Source of the DNA: Chamaecyparis obtusa
Lineage: Eukaryota; Streptophyta; Pinopsida; Cupressales; Cupressaceae
DNA length: 64,000 bases
Assembly (NCBI GenBank): GCA_027943335.1
Contig: BSBK01008834.1
Span: 62,001 to 126,000, forward strand
Direction of reading: 5' to 3'
Numbering within the stretch: the first letter of the stretch is position 1; the number at the start of each line of letters is the position of its first letter. Both the position numbers and the translations under genes were made by a program. Under the pieces are notes generated by a model. That model did no database searches. It was not told the DNA's origin and saw only the letters and a program-made list of their open reading frames with translations. Of the stretch, positions 10,001-21,700 are shown one piece after another.

Positions 10001-13000
10001 TGTTGTCCAAAATTTCCTACTCTGAAATTTTTGGCCACAATCCTATTTTTCACATGCAAAATAGATCCACAAAGTTTTATGCTTTGTGCTCTAAACCTTG
10101 TGTTCTTCAATATGTCACCATGCTCCAGCTCTAATCACATGTGCTAATCCATAAAACCCAGGAATTTATTCAAGTTTGAATGGTTGCAGGAAATACTGTT
10201 GCAGGGTTTCAAAAAAGTTGTCAAAGTCCTAAAAACCCTCTGTGTTTTCTTCCTTTTGGTCTGAAATCTCAGTGTGTTTTTGACCTGCGCTCAAAAACCC
10301 TCTGTGTTTTCTACCCTTTCTATGTTTCAGACTTCTTCCTCTGGCGGCATTCATTTCCCCAAGCGTGCAACTCCGACCTGGCAGGGCCCGGTGGCTAGCT
10401 TTCCTAAAATTCTTGTGGCTGTCGCATGTTCGCAAGGAATATTTTGAGCCCTTGCGATCATGCGATAGGATGACACCTCTCAGTGGGCCCATTCTTCATC
10501 TTCAAAGGTTAACGCTCGGGAAGATCTTGTGGTTGTCGCTACACCGCTAAGGAAAGTTGATGCCTTTTTAAGCTAGCAGTATAATGACAACCATCTGATG
10601 TGATCTTAGTCTATCGTGGGTCCTGTTGTCAGAAGGGTTTGCAATGTATCCATTTGGTAGCATTTGATTGGCTAGTTGGTATGCTATGTGGTGGTTGTCA
10701 GTGGGTCCATGGGGTCAGGGATTTCAAAAGAGCTTAACGTTCGGTTTGATCTGGCGGTTGTCATTATACTCAAGATCCAAGATGCTCGACTTTTAGCATC
10801 ATGATATAACAACAACCATCCGATGCTCTTTTTGCAGGTGGGTTGATGTGTCAGTGGGGTCCTAGTTGAAAGGAGATCTACTGTTGGTGTAAAAGCATAA
10901 GGTATATTCTTTGGCCATGCAATCTTATGCCCACCGTTAGATGGGAATCTGGAAGTTGCAATGGGTCGATTATCAGAGGGTTGCCAAGGTGTTGATGACC
11001 AAGCGATAGGGATGAATAACAGAATGCCAAGTGGCATAAGTGGGCCTGAGGTTGGTAAAACAAGAGTGCAGTTGTGTGGTTAAGGATTTCACGTAGTCGC
11101 TAGATGGAACCAGGGTTAAGGAAAAGTCCTAGTGACTTGGCAACTAAGGGAGAAGGTGAACCTGAGGTGAAGGCCAAGTTAGAAGTTGCAGTCAAAATGA
11201 GCCCGAGGTGTCTTGCATGTCAAGATGTCAGATTCAATGAGGCTTTTCGCATGATTACATGAAGGCTTTTGAGTTCATACGATCATGCGACCAGCAATAT
11301 TTTCAAAACAGTGCGGCCAGTTTTTACAGGCTTTCTTCTGTAGATGGATGTTGTTTGCAAGTGCGAGTAGCTCAGAATTGATTTCTGAGGACAGTGGCAG
11401 GTTGCGAAGGTGATGAAGAGGATCTGGGTGGCTGTCGTAGGTTGATTTTGTGTTCTTGAGGTATAGTGTCGATGTTCTTACACCGATGAAGCATTAATGA
11501 GTTCACGCCACCTGTGACCGTTTCTAATTTAAATTCAAATTTTTGCGAAGATCAGATTTGGAGCCTTAATGACTTAGTGGGCTTGTAGGGGGTTGTCAGG
11601 TCGAGGTTTTTTGTCTGCAAGTAGGATCAATATAGGAATGGACATGCAAAGGATGATATATGTGATCTGTCATGATATTTCCAAAAAAGCATTTATGATC
11701 AGACACGACTAGTTTAGGGTTTTTGATTATTCTATTACAGATATTTGTGGCCCTAATTAGGTTTGATTCCTACCTGCGTGCAGAGATGTATATAATTATT
11801 TTTTTTGGAGCTTTTGAGGGAGAGTTGACAATTGTAAAAAGAAGTTTTCTTTCTCAGAGAGCAATCAAAGGAGGATATATCTAATCTGTCGTGATATTTC
11901 CAGAAAAGCATTTATGATCAGACATGACTGGTTTAGGGTTTTTTATTATTCTATTGCGGATATTTGTGGCCCTAATTAGGTTTGATTCCTGCCTACATGT
12001 AGAGATGTATATAATTTGTTTTTTTGGAGCTTTTGAGGGAGAGTTGACAATTGTAAAAAGAAATTTTCTTTCTCAGAGAGCAATCAAAGGAGGATATATC
12101 TGATCTGTCGTGATATTTCTAGAAAAGCATTTATGATCAGACATGACTAGTTTAGGGTTTTTGATTATTCTATTGCAGATATTTGTGGCCCTAATTAGGT
12201 TTGATTCCTGCCTGCGTGTAGAGATGTATATAATTTGTTTTTTTGGAGCTTTTGAGGGAGAGTTGACAATTGTAAAAAGAAGTTTTCTTTCTCAAAGAGC
12301 AATTTGTAGCATTTTTCTGCCCCTTCTGGCTTTCTACAATTGTAATTTTTATTGATAATTTAGATACTGAAGATATTTGGTGACATTTTTCCTGTCCCTA
12401 TGCCTTCTTGTGTGAGTTATCTCTTAGTGATTTCAGTATTCATATGTTTCTCAGTGATAGTTTATGGTTCTCAGTCCTTCTCTATTTTCTGCAATTTTGT
12501 GCATTGTTACGGGTGATTGGATGTGAATGTCTTTGTGGGTATAGTTTAATTCCTTAACAAACTTGTCTCATCCCTATGTCTAGTTGTAGAGATGGATGTT
12601 GTTTGCAGGTCATAAATTGTGCCTGAATCTTCAGTGATGCTATTGTTTGTGAAAATCATCTTTTCTTGAAATAGCCTCTTTCTATTTTAGACCTTCTTAT
12701 GAAATACTTATGCAAGCTTATTTAGAGAGCTGTGATCTCCTAGACCTAAGTTGTTCACCTGGATTCATCTTTTATACTGAGATCCAAACCCTAGTTTCAG
12801 TGCATCACCTAGTAGATAGATTTTCTTTCAGTCATTTCCATTTCATGCACTCCTTCTATCCCTTTCCCTCAAAATTTTACATTTTTAGTCAAGAAGCAAA
12901 TTAGGGTGATTATTCAAGAGGAACCAGCCTAGAATCTGGAGGTTTCATCCCAGTTAGCATAGGTCCCACAACCTAGAGATGATTCCAAATCTATATTGAG

Positions 13001-13050
13001 TTATCAAGACCAAGAGAGCTTGAGAAAAGGCACAAAATTAGTGTATAACA
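10001..13050 (+). repeat. 3' LTR of the Tat-like element
   Basis: Direct copy of 1450-4277, starting TGTTGTCC. It is 222 bp longer, almost exactly one extra 219-bp internal repeat unit. Homology stops after GTGTATAACA at 13050. The preceding 195 bp (9805-10000) is 3' untranslated sequence without a purine-rich tract that I can recognise. Confidence 0.88.
11643..12300 (+). repeat. 219-bp tandem repeat inside the 3' LTR, three copies
   Basis: Units are anchored at 11652, 11871 and 12090, spaced exactly 219 bp apart. They are the same unit as in the 5' LTR, which has two. The units differ by scattered substitutions. Confidence 0.92.
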
Positions 13051-14270
13051 CACAATTGCAAGCTTCTAGATGTGGATCGAGAAAATATCTAACTATGGCA
13101 ATGTTTGTCTATGCCCAGAGTGTATACTCCAGTGAATAAAGGAAACATTATCTGCAACAAATCCCAAAGTACACTTGGATGCAAACCCAGATCGCCAAAA
13201 GATCAAAAAAATTTGTTTTGCAAAAGCACCAAAATCATGCGAACAGGCCTGGAAATTGGCTTCAAAAACTGACACAGTGACCTAATCAGACCCTGCCCTC
13301 TGACAGGCATATTCTCTGATCTACAAAATATCATTCCCCAAAATGGCATCTCATGATTGTACCCAAGTCAAAAGATAGTAACCTTTGAAGTGGCCCTTTT
13401 TATTCTATTCCTGCAAACACATTGTCAAAACCTGATAAACTGCATCCGAAATCAGCCCGGCAAAAATACCAAACAGAGTTCGAGAAGGCTACAAACTTGC
13501 ATGGAAGTTCATTGATATGTAAACAACATGATTCAATCACTACTTCAAACTAGGCACCAGTGGGGAAAAAGATATGGCCTCATAAAATAGTTACTTGCAG
13601 AGACACACTTAGAAAATGCAGAAAACAATGGAAAGCTCAGTTTGGAAATGCCTTCAAAAACAGATCAACTGGATTGTCAAAAAGCTCAAATCTGAACTCG
13701 AAGTAATATGTCAACTTTGCAATGCAGACCAAAGAGAATTTCATTGATAGGTAATACTGGGAGAAAGTTATAAATGAGCAAAGTTGACCTCTGGCAAATT
13801 GGTGCACTTCACAATCTTTGCAAACAACAGAAACTGCAAATGGAATAGCATTGGGAAATTCATCCAATGGATTGGTCATGAGCTGCAAATTGACAAGGAT
13901 GAAGTAAAACTTGTTTATAATGCAGGGAAATGATCATCACTTCACTTCCACTCACCGGGAAAAAGGTATAGCTCCAGAAACAGGGCCTCCGAGAATAACT
14001 GAAGAAGTGCACAAGTGCAAAACTAAGAAAACACCTTAGGAAGGGGATGAATAAATATGGTCAAAAATTATCACAGGGACCTGAAACCTGACACATAGAG
14101 AGTATGAAATGTGTACAACAAGACGCTAGGCTCATATTTTTATGACGTTATCTAGGGTGCATATTATTCAACCTCAAAGTGACCCTTCCCGGTGATTTGT
14201 ACACTTAGCAATTTTCTGATTTTGAGATCCCCTAGGAATGAAATGACGTAAACCCATTTGAACATGCCAT
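13051..14270. other. Gene-free stretch
   Basis: No coding frame with recognisable content and no paired repeat. Short minus-strand open frames (13093-13275, 13637-13888) lack motifs. It may be an old, diverged LTR or untranslated part of the adjacent minus-strand element, but I found no matching copy elsewhere in the window. Confidence 0.4.
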
Positions 14271-17200
14271 CTAAGGACTCCAAACAACTTGATAGGATGA
14301 ATGAAAAGAAATGAACACATAGACCTCAAGATATGACTTCAAATACGCCCATACTAGCATGCAATACAAAGCCAAAAATGAGCACTTAATCAAAATTTTA
14401 CATGGTACCTCAAAACTGCATTTTGAGTACCAACACAATCCTAATAGCTTCACTCGACAGACATATTTTTCCCATTTAATATCCTTAATTATATCCACTT
14501 GTTTACATAGTTATCCTATATTCAGGTACAACAACACCTCTATATTTCATATTTTGGTGAAGTCTTGATCTGTGGGGTTTTCACTTTCTTAGATGGCATA
14601 CATCATGGCTTCAAAATTTTTAACCATAGCGTCAAGATCTATGTTTCCTTCTTCAAATTCAAGAATGTCAGAAGAATTTATCAGTTTTATATCCTTCAAC
14701 ACATCCTCCTGCATTTCTTTTATCTCCTTCCCTATGGCCTATACATTTTGGATTTAAAGTTTGAACAATGGAACTTTCCATGCCATATTCTTTTTTACCA
14801 TGTATAGCATATAGGGGTCTAATGAATTCATTGGATTCTCTAATAAAAACTTTGTTACCCCATATTTTTAAACCTCGTGAACTTGGGACACGATAGCCAC
14901 ACATTTGGATTCATCTAATTCCAATCCTGGTATTAGAGTTTGGATCTCACCAAACACTATTTCCCCTTTTGTGTAGGTGACAAAAAACTCTTGTATGAAA
15001 TTATCTCCTTCTTTCACGATACCATAAATATAGTTACTCATTTCTTTAGCCAGGGCTCTCCCCTATTGCATTTGTTTCAATAACTACTTGTTTTCTAAAG
15101 AATTGGGATCAAACGATTGAGTCTGAACCAAAGGTAATGCCCCTACATTGCTCAAGGCATTGATGAGTTCAAAAATGGTTATAACTATTTGTTTGTGCCC
15201 TCTTTTCCTGACTATCCTTTTGAGACTGACCCAACATATGATCACCTAACAATTGAAAGAAGTGGTCTCTTTTATCATGTTTAAAGATTCCTAGTTCCAT
15301 CTTAGTAACCTCAAAATCTTCTGCTTCGATTTCTTGAGCACCTTCTTTTTTTTTTGTATCTTTCCATCTTTGTGGTGACTTTTCTTATGTTAGGGTATAT
15401 GTTCCACCTGGCATTTTTATTTGTTCTTTTGGCTTTTGGAGTTGGAGCTGCATACTTGGTGACTATATCCTGCACAAGAAGGGAAACTAGTTTCAAGTTG
15501 TGCTTTCTATTTACAAAACTAGACAGCTAAGGGGGAATAGAGCTAGAGGTTAATCTATTATCTAATGACCAAGTAGGCATCACATGTTCCTTCTCTTTCC
15601 TTTGATCTTCTAGTGATAAAGAGTTATCCTCCACATTTATTTCTATATGTATGAAATTTGAAACTTAAGAATCCATCTGGGTACAGGTTTGAGATCTGGT
15701 TCTTGACATCATCTGAGGTGTCGTAGGATTTTCATTGTTTGTTTTGGTGTGAAGTTCACTTGAATTCACCTTTTTTTTAAATACATAAGTGTCACCTACA
15801 TCATTAATAAAAAAAATGGCATTAGAGGGGTTGGGTAATAACTGAATAGAGATAGCAATTTTATCAGTTCTTTTTTGTTGTATTACTTCTACTCTTCTCT
15901 GCCTCTTCTCCTCTAACCAATTATCTATGTATCTTTAGATGGATGTTTCCCTTAGTTTTATGTCATCCTCCTCTTCTCTAATCCAATCAATATTAGGTGG
16001 AACTACACTGTTTGAACTTTCATAACTAGGTTTGACAATGTCAGAGCCATCTTAATTTAGCCCTTCAATGTTTAGTTTCAACTAGAAAGCCTTGATCTGA
16101 GGTATTATTAGTCTTGAGTGATATCCCCTTTCTATTTCCTTTTCATTGCTACAATCTTCCAACAAAACTTCAATGTGAGGAACCGTCTCCATCTTATTTT
16201 CCAAAATCAAGGTTTATCTTGTAAAAGCCTTAGTATCAAAACCACTTTTTTCCTTGTAAAATTGCAAATTAAAATTCAATAAATCACTCACAGTGATTGA
16301 GGCATGAATCATGCTCTTACAAGTTAGAGCCCCAAGTTTAGCAGGAAATAGAGAATCCCATTTCTCTTCAAGAAGAGTATTTTTAATTTCCATGAATAGC
16401 TCCCTACATATTTTTTCCATAATGAAACAATCAAAGGAATGCCTTAGAAACTTGTGAGGTTCCTCCTCAACTATTCCTACTCTTATATATGTGAACTTTG
16501 AGAATTCAATTTAAAATATTCCCTACTTCTAAATGAATTTTTGTGCACCTAGTGATATCCTCTCCCATAAAATTCTAGGCAAGTCATAGAATAATTTTCC
16601 CAAAAATACATGGTGAGCCCTACAAAATTTCTCTAGTATTCTATCACTTCACAATATGGGGTAGTACTCCTGGATGTTTATATCTTCATGCCATGGTTCA
16701 TCGGGAATCCAAACAAGCTTCTAGGTACATTCCAGGAAGTATATTAAATATGAGGACATATAAAATTTTGTCTTGATCATTAGTGTTTGTTTAAGCTGAT
16801 CTCTCATTGAACTAGCAATTAGTTCAGCCCAATCTGAATACTATTTTCTATCTAGAATGATTTCTATGTAATGATACATTTTTTCATCAAAAAGGAGTAC
16901 TTGAGTTGACCCTTTGCTCTATGCAATAGGAATACTAGGTAATGAATATGTGGTTTCATATGATCTTTTGTTAACACCTTTGGAAGCCTAGAACCCCCTT
17001 TATAAATTGTTTCAGTCCACTTTCAGGCAACATTGTTGTGGTTCTTCCCAAATCATTCATGAAATTAGGCATAATATTGGGTTGGGATGAAACTGGAGAA
17101 GGCTTCATTTGGAAGCTTGAAAACTAACATAATTGTATCCCTAGTTATGGATGAAAGATTTTGACCATCATTTTTCAATATGCACTTAGACTTCATGTCA

Positions 17201-17500
17201 TAATAGTTTATACCTTGTTGAATCAACTTAGGGTTTGTCACAGCCGGGGGAAAAGTAGCATCTTGAAGAAGTCCGCTTGACATAATTTCTAGGGTATATT
17301 ATTTTTCCAAAAGATTATTGAAATTATCAGTCACTTTGTCCACCTAAACTCCAATCAATTCAATGTCTAAAATAACTAGAGATTGGCATTCTAAACTAGT
17401 CATATTACCAAATAAATTCATATTGGACCTCATATTTCCCCTTGAAACAACACAACACTCTACAGTGTTTCAATTTCAAATAAACATGCAAAAGGATGAA
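14270..17500 (-). pseudogene. Long degenerate ORF of unknown function (~1,000 codons, probably transposon-borne)
   Basis: Minus-strand reading shows coding sequence over about 3 kb, broken by stops and a few frameshifts. In order: GNMTSLECQSLVILDIE, TNPKLIQQGINYYDMKSK, ITRDTIMLVFKLPNEAF, RILEKFCRAHHVFLGKLF, FPAKLGALTCKSMIHASI, RYIDNWLEEKRQRRVEVIQQ, a basic AAPTPKAKRTNK patch, HDKRDHFFQLLGDHMLGQ, NALSNVGALPLVQTQSF, RALAKEMSNYIYGIVKEGD and LIPGLELDESKCVAIVSQ. Some stops sit where Gln is natural (ENK-stop-LLKQMQ-stop-G). I do not recognise the family. Its globular N-half with an ITRDTI-LP motif followed by a charged helical C-half loosely recalls the plant transposon-associated ORFs found in non-autonomous LTR elements, such as 25434-28733 here. 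That is inference. Confidence 0.6.
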
Positions 17501-17774
17501 CTGAGGAAAGGCTCTTGGTGATTACCCAAAATTTGATGACTAAGAGTGAAATCTTATCTTCCACAACCAAAACTTCATAATCACTTTCTTTTGATAGGAA
17601 TAAACTAGTATGACATGATTTCAAGATACTCACATACCCACAAAGTACAAAAAATATTTGAGCATTAATTAAGGAGTGCTAATGGAGTATTGAATATGTC
17701 ATGATATAAAAATTTTCTACCAATAGCCTTTAGAAAACTATCCATGTCATTATTTATTTCCCTTTGATACCATT

Positions 17775-18428
17775 ACTTCACACAAGATGAGAATTAATCC
17801 TATTAGTTTACATATTTCCAGGTCAAACCATGTTCATAGCCACTAGATTCGCAAGACATGAAATACCATCATTATGGCAAGAACTTATCTAACATGTCAC
17901 ATCACTTGTCATGTTAGTTACAAATCTACTTTTGGGCACAACATGAATTTCTTTGAACCTCTTTGAACTACTTTGAACTGAAATAAAAAGTGGTTCAAAG
18001 TGGTTTGCAGCAATATCTTGACTTACAAAAGGATCCCACCTCGGCATACAAGTGTTGGATAAAAATTCCTTATTGAACCTATTTGAACTACTTTGAACTA
18101 AGGTAAGAAGTGGTTCAAAGTGGTTCAACAATGACTTTAAGCTACAAACACTTGAAGTGAGAAAGATCAATCATAAAAAATAGATTTTAAGAAATGTTAT
18201 GAACATCATGGGAAGTGACGATGGGCATGGGACATGAACAAAGACTGGGAGGAAAGAGATTGAGGAAAAATTTTTAAAACAAAAAAAGGGTCAAAGACAC
18301 TTATTCAAGTTGACTCGTATAGACACTAATATCGGCTCTGATTGGGGGACTACATATCAAGGATATATAGAGAACTTAAATCACTAGTTTTGTAGACCAG
18401 AAATAGGGGAAATAATTGACACACACAC
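17775..18428 (-). repeat. LTR-like block next to a tRNA-Met type primer site (candidate)
   Basis: On the minus strand the block runs from TGTGTGTGTCAATTATTTCCCC-like sequence just after the end of the neighbouring integrase (about 18428) down to TGGTATCAAAGG at about 17775-17764. The latter resembles the plant initiator-tRNA-Met primer site TGGTATCAGAGC. The unknown ORF 14270-17500 follows downstream, as internal sequence would. No second LTR copy was found at 13-14.3 kb or upstream of 31 kb, so the call rests on layout only. Confidence 0.3.
17940..18135. repeat. Two 120-bp tandem units, each an imperfect hairpin
   Basis: Units beginning at about 17952 and 18072 each contain TTGAACC..TTTGAACTACT and, some 25-30 bp later, AGTGGTTCAAAGTGGTT, its near reverse complement (about 15 of 17 and 17 of 20 pairs). 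As 120 is divisible by three, the minus strand stays open through both units (17889-18170) and gives two copies of an NHFEPL..VQSSS..RF peptide. I regard that as a by-product. Confidence 0.75.
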
Positions 18429-18454
18429 CTAAGCCTAAGGAAAGAGAGAGAAAT

Positions 18455-19600
18455 AGACTAACTACTTTGTATAAAAATTTCATGAACAAGATCACAATTT
18501 GACCAATTTCAATCGTACCCATTATAAGTGAAAGGCATAATAGTACCATCTAGGTAGGACAAGTAGAATGCATTTGAACTAAACACTTCTAAAATTATGT
18601 AAGGCCTTTTCCATAAGGATTCAAACTTCCTGTTAGCTCCTTTGGCCTCTCTCCTCTTATCCCACAAAAATACTTCATCTCCTTACATAAAATTATGGGT
18701 ACATGTCCTCATATAAGATACCCACTTTACCTTCATCTGGTGTTTTTTACTATGATCTACCAATTTTTCCCTTTTCTCCTCCATCTTCTTTGTGTACATG
18801 ACCCATTTTTCTAGAGAGTTTTGAAAATATTGGTCTTCAATCATAGACTTTTACTTTGCAATAGATAATTCAAGAGGCAGTGATATTGTTGTGCCCTCTC
18901 CATAGACTAGTTCAAAAGGAGCCATCCATATAGATCTTTTAGGGGTATTTCAATCTTCCCATAAAGCTTCATTTATTTTTTTATGCCAATCACCAAGGTT
19001 ATCACCCATCAACATTTTAACTAGAGAAACTGGATTTTTGTTGCTAGATTCCTCCTGACCATTCCCATGAGGGAAATAATTTGACGAATGAGCCAATGAT
19101 ATTCCATGTTCATAGTAGAACATTGTTTTTTCTTCAGAAGAAAATTATTTAGCATTATCTGCTACTATTTTATGTGGTATTCTGAACCTAACAAAAATAT
19201 AATTCATTAGAAAATCACAAACCACCTATGAATTTGGCTTCTTTATAGGGATTTACTTCACCCACTTTGTAAAATAGTCAGTGGCTCTCAGGGTATATAC
19301 ATTCCCAACACTAGATGGTGGATTTACAAGCACTATAAAATCTATTACCCACTTCTTGAAAGGTTTTTCTATCACTACTGGTTTGAGAGGTAGGGTGGCA
19401 TGTTGTGGCTGTCCTATGAATAGTTTGCACTTCTCACAATTTTTTGACACAATGATATGCATCCTTAAACATCTATGGGAATTAAAAATAGTTCCTAAGG
19501 AATTTGAAGTATATGAATATGGAAGAAAAATGCTCACCAAAAGCTTCAATGTCGAATGTTCTTAATAACTCCTTTTGTTTCTCAATATACACACACCTAA
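18455..19600 (-). pseudogene. Integrase of the minus-strand gypsy element
   Basis: Minus-strand reading gives a zinc-module remnant ending CEKCKLFIGQPQHATLPLKP, then WVIDFIVLVNPPSSVG with the first catalytic Asp and ATDYFTKWVK. Near 19170-19060, in another frame, come IVADNAK (second Asp) and HGNGQEESSNKN (catalytic Glu). The C-terminal domain is GDEVFLWDKRREAKGANRK and FESLWKRPYIILEVF, ending near 18455. Several frameshifts and TAG/TGA stops interrupt it. Confidence 0.85.
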
Positions 19601-20270
19601 GAAAGGTTCCATCAATCTCTCTTTTACACAACACACCTCAAGAAATGACATAATTGGATTCCTTTAGTATTATATTGTTCCTTTCATGGTAATTTAGATT
19701 TTTTGGAAATCCCCCATATGTAGGGTAGTATGCTACATTTGAAAACCATTGATCTATTAAAATTACTAATAGAACCATAGGAGCTTCATTTATTTCTTCT
19801 TCTAATGTCTCTCCATTCTCAATTATAAGATTAAACATACCCCACCCTCATACCAAATTAGTTGGCTTGATTATTAGGTTGTATTCCTAAATTATGGCTA
19901 CCCACACTGCCCTCTTTTTCATCCCTATCTCATGTTGTGTTAAAATGTTTTTCGTTACTATTTCTATAACATACACGGTGGAATGTGAGTGTAAGATATA
20001 ATACTTGAATTGTTACACTGATTTCACCACTAGAAAGGCATTCTTTTCAACTAGGAATTAGTTGAGCTCATGTTTCTTTAATGGTGTACTCATGAAGGAA
20101 ATAGGTTCTTCTTTCCCTTTGTCATCCTTTTGTGTCAAAATGCCAGATAAAGTGTGTTATGACACGTAACAATAAATAATGAAATCATTTCTAAAATATG
20201 GACTTGTTAAATTAGGGGCCTAAGATATAGTTGTTTTGATATCACCAAAATCCTTTCATCCTCCTTCATT
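19600..20270 (-). pseudogene. RNase H and linker of the minus-strand gypsy element
   Basis: Minus-strand frames yield FIIYCYVS-stop-HTLSGILTQK, EEPISFMSTPLKKHELN and a FLVEKNAFLVVKSV block, the Ty3 RNase H order. A linker with NVAYYPTYGGFPKNLNYHER and LCKREIDGTFLRCVYIEKQK leads to integrase. I saw no second archaeal-type RNase H in this element. Stops and shifts are frequent. Confidence 0.7.
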
Positions 20271-21233
20271 CACTTGAAGAGGTTTTTATCTCTCTTCATT
20301 TCTACCATGTGTCTAGTAATCTCTGAGAATTCAAGGACAAAACCCCTCAAAAAATTCACATGGCTAAAGAATGATTTCAATCCACTTCTATTAGAGGGTA
20401 GGTTGAGTTCCAAGATAGATTTAACCCTATCAGGGTCAATTCTAATTCCTTCTTTGGAAACAATATTCCCCAAGAGTTTTTCTTCTTCTACAAAGAAGAC
20501 TAACATTTTTGGGTTCAGAGATATACTATGGTTCTTGCACCACCACAACATACTTTCTAGTTCTCTTAGGTGGTGCTTTCTTCTCTTTGAATAGATGGTG
20601 AAATCATCTAGGTAAGTCACAATGATTTAATTTCATAGATTGTCAAAGGAAGAGTTCATTGCTCACTGAAAAATGCTTCCTGCATTAATCAAACTAAAGG
20701 ACATTTGGTTGTAAGAAAATGCACCCCATGGCTTTATAAAAGTTTTTTTTTTGGCTAATCTTCCTTTGCCAAGCTAACTTGGTTATCCTAGAGTATTCAT
20801 CTAGCATTGAAATTGTTTTTGACCCTAACATAGCCTAAAGAACATGTTCCATTAATGACAGTGCATAGTTGTCCGTCAGGCTAGCCTCAGTCAAGTTCCT
20901 GAAATCAATGCAGATCCTGATTTCATCATTTTTCTTTCTTACCGACACTATATTAGCTATCCAAGTTGAATGATGGATGTGGTAAATAATTTTGTCTTTC
21001 AACATCTATTTTAATTCTTTCAATATATTCTTGGATACCTTTGGGTTATAATTCCTAATAGTTTGGAAAAATGGTGTGGCATTAGGCTTCAAGGGGATGT
21101 GATGTCCAAATTCATTGTTTATAAAGTCCTTGAGATCTTCATATCCCAAAGTAAAAACATCTTTGTACTTCATCAACAATCTTTTCAATAATTTCTCTCT
21201 TGTTGAGAGCAATTTTTGCCCATTGAAATACAC
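20270..21233 (-). pseudogene. Reverse transcriptase of the minus-strand gypsy element
   Basis: The N-terminal part at 21233-21006 reads KYKDVFTLGYEDLKDF and GHHIPLKPNATPF. The palm and thumb at 20620-20270 read MTYLDDFTIYSKRRKHH with intact YLDD, then SISLNPKMLVFFVEEEKLLG, NIVSKEGIRIDPDRVKSI and LKSFFSHVNFLRGFVLEF. Between them (20620-21006) fragments of the fingers are frame-disrupted. The catalytic aspartates survive although the gene is broken. Confidence 0.88.
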
Positions 21234-21339
21234 TTGGGGTTACATTCATCACCAATATCAATCTTATCATACTCCTTCGAGGTATAAGAATATGGTACCT
21301 TCTCTTTACAATGGGTTCTACTGAGAAACATCCATCGCT

Positions 21340-21700
21340 AGTTGTGATGTTTGAAAATAAAATTATCAACTTCAACCATTTATTATGTTATATAGTAAGG
21401 AAATCTTATACATATTTAACTTGGCCCATTAGTGGTACTTATTTTCCATCCATGGAATAACACCAACATAATTTTTTAGTGAGGATGAGGCCAAGGGATT
21501 TAGCAATAGGGGTCGACATAATATTATCTATGCCCTAGAGTTTATGATACAGTTACTAAGCTTTTGTCCATTAAAAGAAAAGAAATATAGAAAGGTCAGG
21601 GTTTTTCTTGTCTATCTCATTTTGTATGGAATTGGTACAAGGAGGATCTTTGGAGGCCTATGGGGTGACTTCAAATATAAAAATAGGAGGCTCTTGAACT
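21340..21700 (-). pseudogene. Protease region of the minus-strand gypsy element
   Basis: Minus-strand reading near 21530 gives GIDNIMSTPIAKSLGLILTK and CYSMDGK-stop-VPLMGQ, the segment just after the active-site D-S-G in plant gypsy proteases. The S-G position is damaged (GIDN where SGA-N is usual). It is followed by LKLIILFSNITTSDG, the usual distal strand. The domain is non-functional. Confidence 0.6.

Larger units (their letters stand above)
1450..13050 (+). mobile_element. Ty3/gypsy LTR retrotransposon, Tat-like, with extra RNase H (degenerate)
   Basis: Two long direct repeats (1450-4277 and 10001-13050), both starting TGTTGTCCAAAATTTCC, flank a gag-protease-RNase H-RT-RNase H-integrase region. 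The integrase signature WGIDFIGMINPPCS and the presence of a second RNase H place it in the plant Tat/Ogre-like branch. A TGGCGACTCCACTGG primer-site-like sequence lies at 4391. All ORFs carry stops or frameshifts and gag has lost its core, so the copy is dead. No 5-bp target duplication is visible: CATAC precedes 1450 and CACAA follows 13050. The 3' LTR may therefore be truncated. No clear polypurine tract precedes 10001. Confidence 0.9.

Noticed and set aside
17889..18170. 93-codon minus-strand ORF with an internal peptide repeat
   Set aside because: Follows from a 120-bp tandem hairpin repeat whose length is a multiple of three; no start context or domain.
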